Assembly: GCA_000442125.1 (NCBI GenBank)
Contig: KE546974.1
Span: forward strand, 930,001-994,000
Direction of reading: 5' to 3'
From: Opeltia flavorubescens
Lineage: Eukaryota; Ascomycota; Lecanoromycetes; Teloschistales; Teloschistaceae
Length of the DNA: 64,000 nucleotides
Part shown: piece after piece, positions 37,306 through 50,600 of the stretch
Layout of the letters: the number at the start of each line of letters is the position of its first letter
How positions within the stretch are numbered: position 1 is the stretch's first letter
Notes under the pieces: model-generated
Told to the model about the DNA's origin: nothing
Databases searched by the model: none
The model's input: only the letters and a program-made list of their open reading frames with translations
Program-made: the position numbers and the translations under genes

Positions 37306-40300
37306 ATTCTAACTCTTTTTTTTCTTTATATTTAAAAGCCCGGATTACTATTAAAAATATTTACTAGATAAGCTCGCGGTTATAATAGAAATAGAAATAA
37401 TAATAATAGTATAATTATCGATATCTAGAATCTAAAAATTTAATTAGAAACTATATATATAAATTTAATAGACGGATTTTTTAGTATAACTAGTTTAATA
37501 ATTCTTTAGGATAAGTATATTATAGAGCTATTTAATAATACCGCGGGATTATAATAGAATAATAGTATTCCTTTAGTAGAATTAACGCCGGATCCTAATA
37601 CTTATCGTTATAAAAGTAAGAAGCTAATATATAATATAACTCCGTCTCCTTTATTATCTAGTTTTAATAATAGCTATAATAATAGCGATTTTTTAAATAC
37701 CTCCTTAAACGCGTAAACGGAATAGAAGATTAAAGATTTAAAGTATAGAATAGAAAGAACTATTAAGCGTACTCGTTATTTTAAAAAAACTAAAGTAGTT
37801 TATAAATAAGCTTAAATAATACTTTAAAAGCTTTATATACTAGTTAATATTTTTATATCTATTATTTCGTTTATCGATATTAAACCTTTTATTATTATAA
37901 AATTAAAAAATATTAAGCTAGCTTTTTTACTAAACTATTTATTAAAGGATAATTTTACCGGCTATTAAATAAAGATATTATAAGTAGATATAACGTTTAA
38001 ATTATTATAGGATTTATTTTTAATAAATAAAATAAAAATCTGGTTTATTATATTATTATTAAAAGATAACCCTCTAATATAATAAACTTAATATATAAAA
38101 ATAGATAAGATTAATATAAACTAGCTGAATTTTTATAAATAACTACTTAATTTTTTATTAAATAAAGAAAGCCGATCTTTAAACTTTTTATCGAAGTATT
38201 ATATATAAAAATAGAATATTATAATATTATAAAAGTTTTATAACTAAATAAAACTATTTAAAAATTAGTTACTAGGGCTATTAAAAAAATAATATATAAT
38301 AAATTTTATTATAAAATTTAAACGCGATATTTAAATATTAATATATTATTTTAAATATTAATATATTATTTTAAATATATATTTAAAAATAAAATAAAGG
38401 ATAAATAAATAGCTTTAATAATTTATATAAAAGGTATTAAGAAAGATATTAATATAAATACCTTTTATAAAAAGCTTCTCTCTTTAAATTAAAGTAACTA
38501 GGGTAGTTAAATTTTAAAAAAATTTTATAGTAGTTATATAGGGAATAAATAAAAATATAATAATTATAGGCCCTATAACGGGCCCTTTATAAGATTAAAA
38601 AATAGTAAAAATATTAATTTAAAGGATTTAAATTAAATAAAATATTATAATTAGTATAAAAAAGGTTATTATTCTACTAATTATCTTTATATAAAAAAGT
38701 TAATAAAAAAAATATTTATTAAAAGTACTAAATCTAGTATTAATAAAAATTCTAATATAGTTTTAAAAAATAATTAAATTTAAATAAAGTTTTAGCGTTT
38801 AAATATTATCTAATTAAAGTAATAAAAAGAATTAAAATAGTACCCTAATTTTATATAAATATTTAGATTAAAGGGGCTTTTATATTATTAAATATAGGGT
38901 TTAATATTAACTATATTTTATAAATTAAAGTAGTAAAATAGGACTTTATTCTAATAAATACTAGTTATCCTACTTTAAACTAGTTTTAAAATTAGTAATA
39001 TTACTATTATAGAATTTATAATTTAAAATAGACTTATATTAATAGTTAAAGTATAAAATAAATAATTTCTACTACTTTTTTTTATACTATTAATTTAGAT
39101 AAATATAATATAATTTTAAATATTTTAGAAATCTATAAAACTAGTTTACTTATTAATATATAAATTATAGAGTAGCGCTTTTTTATTAAAATTAATTAAA
39201 TATAAATAAACCGCTTATAAATCTTTAAATAATCCTTTAAAATATATTTTATTATATACGCTTTAATAATATTAGTAGTAAAAAATCTAATTAATATTAA
39301 TAATATTAAAATTTTATACTAAATTAAAAACTTTAAATTTATATTTTTTATAGTAGAATCGGGTAAGTTACTTTAATTAAAATCTAATAATTATATTATT
39401 AATTTAATAAAAGGTAAAGAACTATTATATTAACTAATATATAATCTATTAAATAACGAGTTAAAAGAATTACGCTAATATTTTAAAAAAAATTTTAAAA
39501 AAAGCTGAATCTAATATTTAATCTTATTTATAAGAGTTTCTATTATATTTATACTAAAAAAGGATAGTAGATTATATTTATAAATAGATTACCGTAGTTT
39601 AAATAGGATAATAATTAAAGATTAGTATTTATTCCTTTTAATTATTAAAATTTTAGATCGTTTATATAATATAAAAAAATTTACGAAGATAAATATACGC
39701 GATATCTATTACTAGATTAGAATTAAATAAAAAGATAAATAAAAGATAATATTTTATATTAAATATAAATACTTTAAATATTTTATTATATTTTTTAATT
39801 TAATAAATATCTTTATAACCTTCTAAATATATATTAATAAAGCGTTAATAAAAATAATTAATATTTTTTATATAATATATTTAGATAATATTCTAGTATA
39901 TTTAAATTCCGAAAAAAAATACTAGGAGTATATTTATATAATCCTATACCGACTCTATAAATACTAGTTATTTTTAAATTTAAAAAAATACGTATTTAAT
40001 ATAAAATAGCTAGAATTTTTAAAATATATTAAATTATTTAAAGGAGAAGAAATAGATTTTAAAAAAATAAATTAATTTAAAATTAACCTATTCTAAAATT
40101 ATATAAGGATATTTAAATACTTTTAAGCCTAATAAATTTCTATTAACGATTTATTAAATATTATTCAAAGATTATAGCGCTTATAATTAATTTATTAATT
40201 AGTATAAAAAATAATAAAAAATTACAATTATTAAAATAGAATAATACTATTTAAAAAAATTTTAAAAAATTAAAAAAAACTTTTACTATAGTACTATTAC

Positions 40301-42919
40301 TAAAATATTTTAATTTAATATATAAAATCCGGATTAAAATAAATACTTTAAATTTCGGTATTTTTAGTATTATAATTTAATTAAATAATAATAATATTTA
40401 TTATCTAATAATTTTCTAGTTAAAGAAAATATTAATAGTTAAATAGAATTATAAAATCTATAATTAAAAGCTATTCGCTATTATTAAAGTTTTTAAATAA
40501 TAGCAGTATTATTTTAAAAAAGCCTAATATATTAATAAAATATTCTTAGATTATAATAATTTAAAGGGATTTATATATATTAATCAATTTAATAATAAAT
40601 AATAACGCTAGATTATAAAATTAATAGTTATAAATTTTAAAATCTTTTATTAAATTAAGAAATTAAATCTAATATATTTCCTATTAAAAAAACTAAATTA
40701 TTAAAAAATTAACTTTAAAACTTTAATAATAATATTTATATTATAATAAAGGCTATCTTTTATTAATAATATATTACCTATATTAATAGCGATAAAAAAA
40801 ATAAAAGTAGTATATTTATATAAAAAATTTAAATAAAAAGTTTAAAAAACTTTTATTAAAGACTAATACTTTTAAAAGATTTAGTAGTAGCCTACTAGTT
40901 TAAAAGTTTTATATTATATTAACGCCGATAACGTCCTATAAAAGCCCCGCTAAAAGTTTTTAAAAAAAAAACCTATTTTTTAATAAAAAAAGTATAATAA
41001 ATTCTATTATTAAAATAATTAATTATAAATAACACGTTTTATATTAAATAATAAAGGATACTACTTCTAGCGAAACAGCTTATAATAATAGTTTAATAAA
41101 TATAAAAAAAATAATTTTATAATTTTAATAAAATAATAATCTTATTATTACTAGATAATATAATCTTAAAAGCGCTTATAAAAAGAATTCTAAATATATA
41201 AAAGCCGGATTATAAAATTTAGGAGTAAAAGGAAAGTTATTATTTTATAAATCGCTATATATTTTAAAAGATTCCGCTATTTATATAAAATTTATAATAA
41301 ATATTATAATAATCATTTAGTTAAATATTTTAAAATAGAATAAATAATAGAACTACTTTACCGCTAATATTAATAGCTTAACCTAAATAAAAAGATTAAA
41401 AAATATATACAGATATATAATATTTACTAATATATAAAAATATATTAATATAAGCCGTATAATAAACTATAGTCTATTTTTATTCCTAATAGTCTATATT
41501 AAAAAATTATTTTAAATTTTATAACGGGATTACTACTATTAAAATACAATATAAATATAATTAATATTATACTTATTATAATAGACTAATATTTAAAGAT
41601 AGTTATATATATTTTATATATTAAAACTCTTAATATAATAGAATTTATAGATTTATTCTTATAAATAGTAATTTATAAAAAAATTATACTAAAAAGTATT
41701 ATTAATAATAAAAATTTATTATTTATAAGCGAATTCTAATCTAAAATCTACTACTATTTAAAAATAAAAAGGAAGTTAAATACCGTTTTTTATCTATAAA
41801 TAAACAATTAGACGGAGCGCTAAAATTAATTAATAAAATACTATTTTCGAATTTATTTAAATAAAGAGTAATTTAATTAAATAAAAATTTTTTTTATTAT
41901 AGAATTTATATATAATAATAGTATCTATTTTATTATTAATAAAATTCCGTTTTTTTTAATAATTAGGGTATATTTAAATCTAGAGTTTAATATTATAAAT
42001 AATATTTATAAATAAAAAATCTATAAAATTAGTATACTAATAGTAAAAAAATATATAAAGAAATTAATAGAATTATATAGAAAGCTAAACTAGAAATAAT
42101 AAAAGATATAAAAAAAATAGACGAAATATTATAATCGTTTTTATATAAATATAGAATTTAGTTTAAATAATATAATATTTCTATTATTAAAAAATTTAAA
42201 ATTAAAGAAATTATTTAAAAAACTCGTTTATTATTATATTAAATCGTACTATATTAAAGAATATATTAGTTTCTAAATATATAAACTATTATTACCGTCT
42301 AATTCGCGTATTTATAATATTTTCTAAATTTTTTTTATTAAAGAAATATTAGTAGAAAAAAAATAAAAGATTTTTTAATACCTACTTTTAAAGCTTATAA
42401 ATAATAAATTAAAATAGAAAATAAAAGTAATTCTAAATAAATATATTAAAGGATCTAAAAGTAAAATAAATTAATATTTAATTAATTAAATAAATTAATT
42501 AAAGGAATATAATTTATAATAACCGAAATTAGATTTAATAAATATTAAAAATCTAGTAAAAAAGTTTTATTAAAATTATGAGAAACCGTTAAAAAAATAT
42601 AAAAGAAAAAACTAAATATTTTAATTATACTAGTTATTATTATTTTTTAAATTTTTAACGGGCTTTTTATAGGCTTAAATAATATTATACCTAAACGAAA
42701 AATAAATATAAAGAGAAATAATATAAATAACGAAATTTATATTAAATTTTTATAAATTAATTAATTTATTTAAAAAGAACTTATTAAATATAAATTAAAA
42801 GCGAATTTAAAATAATAAATAGAATTTATTAAATTAAAATTTAAGCCTATTTAATAAAATAAATATTTATTAGTAGTTATATCCTATTTAATTTTTTTAT
42901 ATTATATTTATATATATTA

Positions 42920-43019
42920 TTCTATAATTTACTATATTCTTTTATTCTATAACTCGCTATATTTTTTTATTTTATAACTCGCTATATTCCTTTATTTTAT
43001 AATTTACCGCGTTTTTTTA
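42920..43019. repeat. 25-bp tandem repeat, four units
   Basis: Units recur every 25 bp, with the marks AATTTACTAT at 42,926, AACTCGCTAT at 42,951 and 42,976, and AATTTACCGC at 43,001, separated by T-rich spacers. The array lies inside the family B element. Confidence 0.8.
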
Positions 43020-43304
43020 TATTAATAAACTCTCGGTCTATTTTTTTATATTAGCCCCGTTAACTAATAAAATTTTATTAATAACTTTATAAATAGCTAT
43101 CCAATAATAAAAAGTAGTATTACTCTTTAAAATTTTCGGTATCTTAGACTTTTTAGGTATTTTTAAAGTTTTTAGAATTTAAAAGCCTTAAAGCCCTTTT
43201 TATAATACCGGATTATCTTATTCTATTAGTAGATAAATAGCTTAAAGGATAAAGTTTTTATATTAGAGATAATTCCTCTCTTCCTATTATATATATCCTT
43301 CTTT

Positions 43305-43360
43305 AGTTCCCTTCGTTAGTATTTCTATTAGTAGTTCCCTTTATTAGTATTTCTATTAGT
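43305..43360. repeat. 28-bp tandem pair
   Basis: Two 28-bp units starting at 43,305 and 43,333, each reading AGTTCCCTT, then a short variable part, then TTAGTATTTCTATTAGT. The array lies inside the family B element. Confidence 0.8.
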
Positions 43361-45920
43361 AATTTACTACTGATTTAGTATAAAAAAAAATTAGTAGTTA
43401 TAAAGATATTATCAGCGTTAAAAATTTAAAGATACTAATAATCGAAGCGATATTATTTAATTAAAAAAGTATCGTTTAATTTATTTCTTCCTCTTTAAAA
43501 ATATTATTTAATTTATTTCTTCCTTTTTTAAAACGCTATAACCGAAGTTTTTAAGGCGTTATAGCCGAAGCCGATTTCTATTACTATACTAATGCTTATA
43601 TATTTTAAATTAATTTAAAAGCGATAAAATAAAATATAAATCTATAATTTATAATATTAAAGTAAATTATAAATTTATATTTACCTTTTAGTAAGTTATA
43701 CTTTTAAATTAGCTTTTTTTTTATACTCTTTTAACTCGCTAGTATAGTTATTACTTTTATTCTTTTATTTAATTTAAAGTCGCTTTTAGCTTTAATAAAT
43801 TATTTAGCTAGATAAATAGTAAAGAATAGCTTGTAATAGTCGGCGCCCTAATATTTAACTCTAGAGACTTTAATAAAGCCGGGTTTTATAATTATTAAAA
43901 GAACTTAATAAAAAATAGTAGAATTTAATATAATAAATATATATATACTAGGTTTAATAGGCTAGCCGGCTTTTTTATAAAAATAAATTATTTTTAATTG
44001 ATCTAGCTACTATTTAAAACCCTTTTTAGATTATTATTAAAAACCAACCGTTATTTTCGATCTAGATAAAATTTTTATTAGAGCTAAATAATATAGCGGG
44101 CTACTATTTTACGCTATTTAGCTACCGATTAGTTTAAAATAAAATTATTAAAACGGTCGGCTTTTAAAAGTATATAAAATAATATTAAAGGCTTTAATAT
44201 AAATTTAATAATAGATTTAATAGAAAAATTAACTAATATTAAATTTAGATAAACTATTATTAAAGGTTATATAAAAGGTAATAAAAGCCGTATTAAATTT
44301 TATTAGCTAAATTTCTAGTTATTAAATATCGCTTCTATTATAAAAAATACTCTATCTAGAAATAATTAATTAAAATCTTATAATAAAGTTTTATTATACT
44401 AATTATAGATTAATAGCGAATAAGTTAAAGGTAAAAAATTTAGTAATAATTTACTATAATATAATAAAAATTTATTTTTATTATTATTAAATACTATAAA
44501 TTCGGAATTTTTTTTTATTCCTCCTATCTACGCTATTTAAATAGACCTTTTCTTTTTATAAAAAAATACTTATTATATAAAGGCTGTTAAAGTAAGTAGA
44601 ATTAAATATACGGGTTTATTTACAGAATTTCTAATTCTATAAAAGCTTCTAAAGTCTATTATTAAATTATTTAGAACTCTAAAATAGAGTTTTTTCTCTT
44701 AAAAAATCTAGAAAGAAATTTTTATTTTAATCTATAAATAAATCTCGGTTATAAAAAAAATAAACCTAAATTTAAATAAAAAAAATAATAAACTTTTATA
44801 GATATAAATAATTAATAACCTATATATAGTATACTATTCTTTTATTTTAACTCGCGTATTTATTATTTAAAATTACGGATTTTCTAGTAAAAGTTTTTTT
44901 ATTTAGCGAAATCTTAATAGATCTCGCGTAAAAGCTTATTATTACGAGTTAATAATAAATTAGTCTAGCTATTAATTAAATTTACGCTTTAGCTATAAAT
45001 TTAGAGATTTCGAGCTATTTTTACTAGTTTTTTATTTATAGAAAGTATAAGATTCTATTTTTAAATAGTATCTAAATATTTCTAAATATATCTAAAATAT
45101 TTCTATACTATTAATCGTATAAAATAAAGAATATAAATAAGATAAGTATAAAATAACTAATATATTAATAAATTTACTACTAAATAATCTCGAGTATTTT
45201 TATAATTCTAGCGGTATATATAATATAAAAGCCCTGTATATTCCTTTTAATATAATATATATAGAATTTTATTATTAAAAAACGTAGCTTTTAATAGCGT
45301 ATGGAAATAACGGCTATATAATAAAAGTTTTATATTAGATTAAATTTATAATTTAAGTAATTATTTAAACTTTAAATTATTATATAAAAGTTTTATCTAT
45401 TAAAAAATAAATATAAAAATAGACGAAATTTATTATTAATATTTTTAAAGGTTTCGCTATTAATAGATTTACTACTATTAAATAAACTACTAGATATTAT
45501 AATACTTATAATAACTAGTAAAAAAAAAAAGGAAAATTTCTATAAAAGCCAATATTTATCTATTAATATAATTATTAATCCCTTTTATATTATATTAAAA
45601 TAAAGTTTATATATTAAATAAAAAGGAATTTTTAACTCCTTTAACTATAATAATAATATAATATTTTTTCTACTTTTTTTCTACCTATAAAGGTATATAT
45701 AACGCCGTGAGCCCTTAACGGGCCTTTAGCGGAATTTTAGTAGTAAAAAAATAACGGAAATTAGTAACTAACAACTGTTTCTACATTTAATAGTATTATT
45801 ATAGATAATTCTTTTTCTTCTTTTTCCTACTAGGTTTTAGACGGTTTTTAACGAGTATTTATTTAAATATTCTAGATAGCTTAAAATACTTTTAGACCTC
45901 GATACTAAAGATAATATCCT

Positions 45921-45935
45921 AAAAGGGGAGGCAAT
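45921..45935 (+). other. Polypurine tract of family B element
   Basis: AAAAGGGGAGGCAAT sits immediately before the 3' LTR at 45,936. A purine run here is the known primer site for plus-strand synthesis in LTR retrotransposons. It has survived because it contains almost no CpA site for RIP. Confidence 0.7.
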
Positions 45936-46232
45936 TATTACCCTTAAGCTATAGGAGCAGTTAGTATTTAGACCCTAGGTAGAAATTATATAATAGAGAT
46001 AATATATTAAGTTACTAGTATAACGGGCTCTTTAAAAGGCCTAAACAGGGTTATTTAAATAATTACTATTTAGTATAAAGTAAATATATTTTTAGGTATA
46101 TAATAATCCCTTTTATTTTCTATTAGAAAATAAAAATTAGTTCTTTAATATATCTAAATATATACGCTATAAGTAGTTCTTTTATAATAGTTCACGCTTC
46201 TAAATTGGTTTGATTGCACCTAGTATATTATA
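45936..46232 (+). repeat. 3' LTR of family B element
   Basis: 297 bp, the partner of 37,009-37,305, followed at once by the second ATTAA. Slightly less altered than the 5' LTR (for example TTGGTTTGATTGCACCTAG near its end). Confidence 0.9.
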
Positions 46233-46237
46233 ATTAA

Positions 46238-47468
46238 TATCGGGGATTTAAAGCGGAATTAATATAAAAACTTTATTTATAATTAGAAAAAATTAAACAA
46301 ATAATTTAAATAAATATAATTATTTAATAAATAAAAAGAAAAGTTTTTTTTTAATAAAGTACTCTATTTTAAAAATAATTCTAAAAATAACGGGCTAAAT
46401 TTAATTAATTTATTATAACAAGCTTCTATTATAATAAAAGAGCTAAATAATATATATCTATAAAACTAAATACTAGTTTTTTACTAATAGCTTTCTTATT
46501 TTATTATAGATATTAAATTATAAAGCGGTATATTCTAATATATCTATATCGTTTTAATTGAAAAATAAAAATAATAAGTTTAATATAGTATATAAAGTTC
46601 GGTCTATATAATATTATAATTTTAAATAGTTAATAAACTAATTAATATTCTAGTTATTATTCTATTCTAGCGGTAATAAAAAATCAATATAAATAGATAA
46701 TACTTTCCGCCAATTATCAACTAATATTAAATCGCTTATAATATAGTAAACTGCCCCGGTTAAAAAGAACTACTTTAAAGGCCTCTATTAATATAACCAC
46801 TTGATATTAACAATATAGTAAAATTGCGTTAAACGCCACGAAGAATTTATACGCGATCTATCGCGTATATAACGCGTATATTATATAGTATATATACCTT
46901 TAAAAAAAGCTCTTTTTATTGAGCTACGAGTATTGCTTAAAGTAAATTATAGTAGAATTATAGATATATTTATTATTTTTATAGCTATTTTATCGTATTA
47001 AAATAAGGCGTAAAAAAATATTTATTATATACTTTTTTAATTTTATATTACTAGAATATTAGTATAATATTAGCGGAATATTAGTAGATATTATATTTAG
47101 TAGGCCTCTAACTATTACTCGAACTAATATTTTCTAAGTAAAAAAAAATATTTTTCTAGTATATAGGCTTTAAATAGAAATTCTTTTAATATTAGATAAA
47201 AACGTAATTTAAAAAGCTTGATATATTAGGAAATATTTAGCTAGATAGCGTAAATAAAATAAATAAGGTATTATAGATATAATTAGATATAAAGTAATAT
47301 ACCAGCCTTTAAATAAAACTATTAGGATTTACTATATTATAATATATATATTATAATATTATTATTATTATTTTTTCGTTATTAATATAGATAAAATAAT
47401 ATATTATCTAGAACTAAATATAGTAACTACCTAAGTAAAAAGAAATCACGAATCTATCCTTGCTATTA
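46238..47468. other. Unassigned DNA with a less-mutated pocket
   Basis: About 1.2 kb between the family B element and family A copy 3. From 46,690 to 46,870 the sequence keeps CA dinucleotides and clusters such as CCGCCAATTATCAAC, CTGCCCCGG, AACCACTTGA and AACGCCACG, so RIP was milder here. The pocket ends in a perfect inverted repeat (46,850-46,867). No frame or domain was recognised. It may be a fragment of former single-copy DNA. Confidence 0.45.
46850..46867. repeat. Short perfect inverted repeat
   Basis: TACGCGAT and ATCGCGTA with a 2-base spacer, followed by a second CGCG palindrome (AACGCGTATAT). It could form a small hairpin. It lies at the right edge of a less-mutated pocket. Role unknown. 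Confidence 0.6.
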
Positions 47469-47673
47469 TATTACGGCTATACCGAGTGGGCAGAAGGCTG
47501 ATAGAGCAGGTAGGGCTGAATAGTTACCGTGGCTCGAATAAGGCCTTTTAAGTATATTTACCTAATTAGGTTTAGCGCCTTTTAGCGCCTATATTTATTT
47601 AGTTATAGATTCTATAAATAGATAATTCTTTACTTTTAATATAATACTATTACTTTATATCTATTATATAATA
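47469..47673 (+). repeat. 5' LTR of family A copy 3
   Basis: A 205-bp terminal repeat matching 54,455-54,659 and the LTRs of copies 1 and 2 in reverse complement. It retains GTGGGCAGAAGGCTGATAGA and GCAGGTAGGGCTGAATAG. Confidence 0.9.
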
Positions 47674-50600
47674 AATAATAGTAATTATAGGTAATTTATA
47701 TAAAATATAATATTATTAACTTCTATATATATATACTAATAACTATTATATAGTACTAGATCCTTTAAATAAATATAGTACTTTTTTATTTATTAGATTA
47801 TTACTTCCGTACTAATATTTAATTAATAGAATTAATTAAAATATATTCTAATTTCTAATTCTCCTAATAAAATTCTAAATATTTTTTATAATAATTTAAA
47901 GGATATAACCGACTTTATTATTATATTAGTTTTGATTATAGCTACTTTTTATATTAAAAAGTTTTAAAAGTATATTAAATAGTTTTTGAAATAGAATTAG
48001 GCCTTTATAGTAATTCTTAAAGCTTATACCAACTATATTTATAAAAAAAGTTTAGACTTATACTATTTTTTAATATAGGAATCTTTTAATAGCTAGATAA
48101 CTTAAACTAATATAATAAAAGCTAGTACAGCTCCTATTACTATTTATTCTACAGATTAGAATAAGTACCTATAGATTTTTACTAAAATAATAAGCGATTT
48201 CTATAATAACGCTATTATAATTTTTAAAGATAAAAGCTTTTAAACCTATATTTAAGAGCTAGTTATAAATTTTATCTAGAATAGTTTAAGCTTTTACTCT
48301 TACCTTTTAAACTCGTTAAAAAATTTATAATAAATTAATCAATTTATAAATATTATTAAATTTATTAATATATTTAAGTAGCGAAATTATATTTCTAGTA
48401 TTAAATTCAGCCTACTTTATTTAATAAAATTAGAAGAGAGTATTATACCGCCGCTAGATATAATAGAAATTCTATTATAATAATAATAGGGTAGATTTAT
48501 AAATAATAATAATTTATAATAATAGTAAGTCCTTTTAAATAAGTAACTACTTATAAACGCCCGTCTAGCTTAACTATTAGGATTTTTTATATAGAATTTC
48601 TAGAATTAAATAATTACTATACTAGTAAATCTAGTAGTTATATTAACTATTACTAAATTATAATAGAGGGTTTATAATATTAATCTATTCTAATTAAATA
48701 GCGATAAATAGCCTATAGAATCTATAGAGTTATATAATATCTATTATAATATATACGCTTTTATATAACGTATAAAAATGAAATATAAAATAATAAATAT
48801 ATTATTAATATATTATAACCTAAATTTTTATTTATAGGGTAAAATAGTTATATAATATATTATTATAATTAGTAAACCTATCTATAAATTATTATAATTA
48901 GGTAAAAATATTAAATTATAATATATATTTTTTAAAAACTATTTTAATAAGCTACTATCTATTATACTAGCGTAGCTAAAATAAATACGTTATACTATTA
49001 ATAATATATAGGTTTAAAAAAACTTTTTAAAATATTTTAATAATATTATTATTAAAGTAAAAAATATAAAAATAATATCTATTAAAAATACTTAAATAAT
49101 AATTAGTATTAAATATTTTAACGCCCGGCTATAAATATTAATTCCGGATAAAACTATAATAATTATTATTAAAACTTTTTATAAATTCCTTTAAAATAAA
49201 AAAATTAATTAGTTTAATATTTATAATAATAATAAAAACCGTAAGACGTTAAAATTAAACCCTCTATAAAAGGATAAAAATAAATAGCGTAAAAGAATAA
49301 TAATATACTAGCTACTATAAAATAACTCTTTCTATATATCTAGATATTTATTTATATACCCGAGCTATATATAAAAAAACTAATTAAATATATTTTCTAT
49401 TATATACTAATACTAAAATCTTTTTATAGCTCTATAAATTTCGTTAATTAAAAGCGAGTCTAGTATATAAAATAATTAGCGTACTATTTAAAATAATTAT
49501 TAATAGTTCCCGCCTAAAGTTAATATTCTATTATAATAAAATTAAGCCAGAAATTAGTAAAACTATAACTATTAATAGTATAATAGCAGCCGGAATCTAT
49601 ATAGAAGCCGCTAGCCGAATAACTAGTAAATTTATTTTTAATAAAAAGCTTCTAGCGAGTAGATTTTAAGCGATAGAATAGAATAGTACTAGAATTATAA
49701 AAATAGCTTTTATTAATTAATAGACTTTACTAGAGCTAAATAAATAATAGATAAAGAATTTAATAAAGTTTTATATACTACTATTAAAAATTCTGACTAG
49801 TATAGTAATATAATAGAATTTTACTTTATTATAATAAAGTAGACGGTATTTAAATCTAGACTAGTAAAAATATATTAATATAATAAATATAACGAGATTT
49901 TAAAGTTAAATAACGTTTTATATTATTATTTACGCGCTAGTAATAATAAAAAATAATTTCTAGCTATAGCTACTATAATTAAACTAACTATTAAACTAAA
50001 TATTCTAGTAGTACTAGTATAAACTTATTTAGAACTAGTTAAGCTATTTAAAAATATACTAGAGAATATTAAATTAGAAGTTATTAAATAATTACTATTA
50101 TAAGTACCTTAGTTAATTTATTTAATTATAAAGAATATATTAATAGTAGGCTTTATTTTTTAAAAATATTATTATATAACCGTAGATATTCGCTTATAAT
50201 CTAATATAAGGAATTATAGCTTTTATTAGGATATAGACTATATAATAAGTCTAATTAACCGAAAATCTCTGCTAAAATAACTATTATAAGCTATAATTTA
50301 GAAGATACTAGCTTTTATAAATATTAAAGGTATTAATAAAAGGCGATATAATATTATTAAATTTATTATTATTAAAATCTTTATACTTAATAAAAAAGCT
50401 ATAAAGCTTATTATTATTATATATAAATTTTATTTAATAAACGATCTAAGCGCTAATATATTTATTAATATTAATATTATAAAGTTTAAAAATATTAATA
50501 TATATTTATCTACGAATATAATAACTATTAGCTTCTATAATAATATAGTTGTATTAATCGCTACTAATATTAAAGGTACTAGAATAAGCGCTATTATTTA

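Larger units (their letters stand above)
42601..45920. other. Unexplained interior segment of family B element
   Basis: About 3.3 kb between the end of the pol-type region and the 3' LTR, much longer than the usual untranslated leader there. It holds a 25-bp minisatellite (42,920-43,019), a 28-bp pair (43,305-43,360) and several less AT-rich stretches (43,850-44,200). I recognise no domain on either strand and see no terminal repeats that would mark a nested element. It could be an extra open frame, captured DNA or a nested insertion too degraded to see. Confidence 0.5.
37009..46232 (+). mobile_element. Ty3/gypsy LTR retrotransposon fossil, family B
   Basis: A whole-length but badly broken element of 9,224 bp on the plus strand, with 297-bp LTRs and an ATTAA target duplication. 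Domain traces appear in gypsy order: gag near 37.4-38.6 kb with a zinc-knuckle-like trace at about 38.65 kb, protease near 38.87-38.95 kb, reverse transcriptase near 39.3-40.05 kb (catalytic box at about 39.88 kb), RNase H near 40.3-40.65 kb, integrase near 41.2-42.1 kb, and a chromodomain-like segment at about 42.42-42.57 kb. Integrase after RNase H places it in Ty3/gypsy and not Ty1/copia. Between the chromodomain-like end and the 3' LTR lies an unusual 3.3 kb without recognised domains. Breaks are very many. Age cannot be read from LTR divergence because of RIP. Confidence 0.85.

Noticed and set aside
47495-47525. Relationship between the TAGGGCTGA string in the family A LTR and the TAGGGCT arrays of repeat S
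   Set aside because: The shared string is short and the flanks do not align; coincidence is the simpler explanation.
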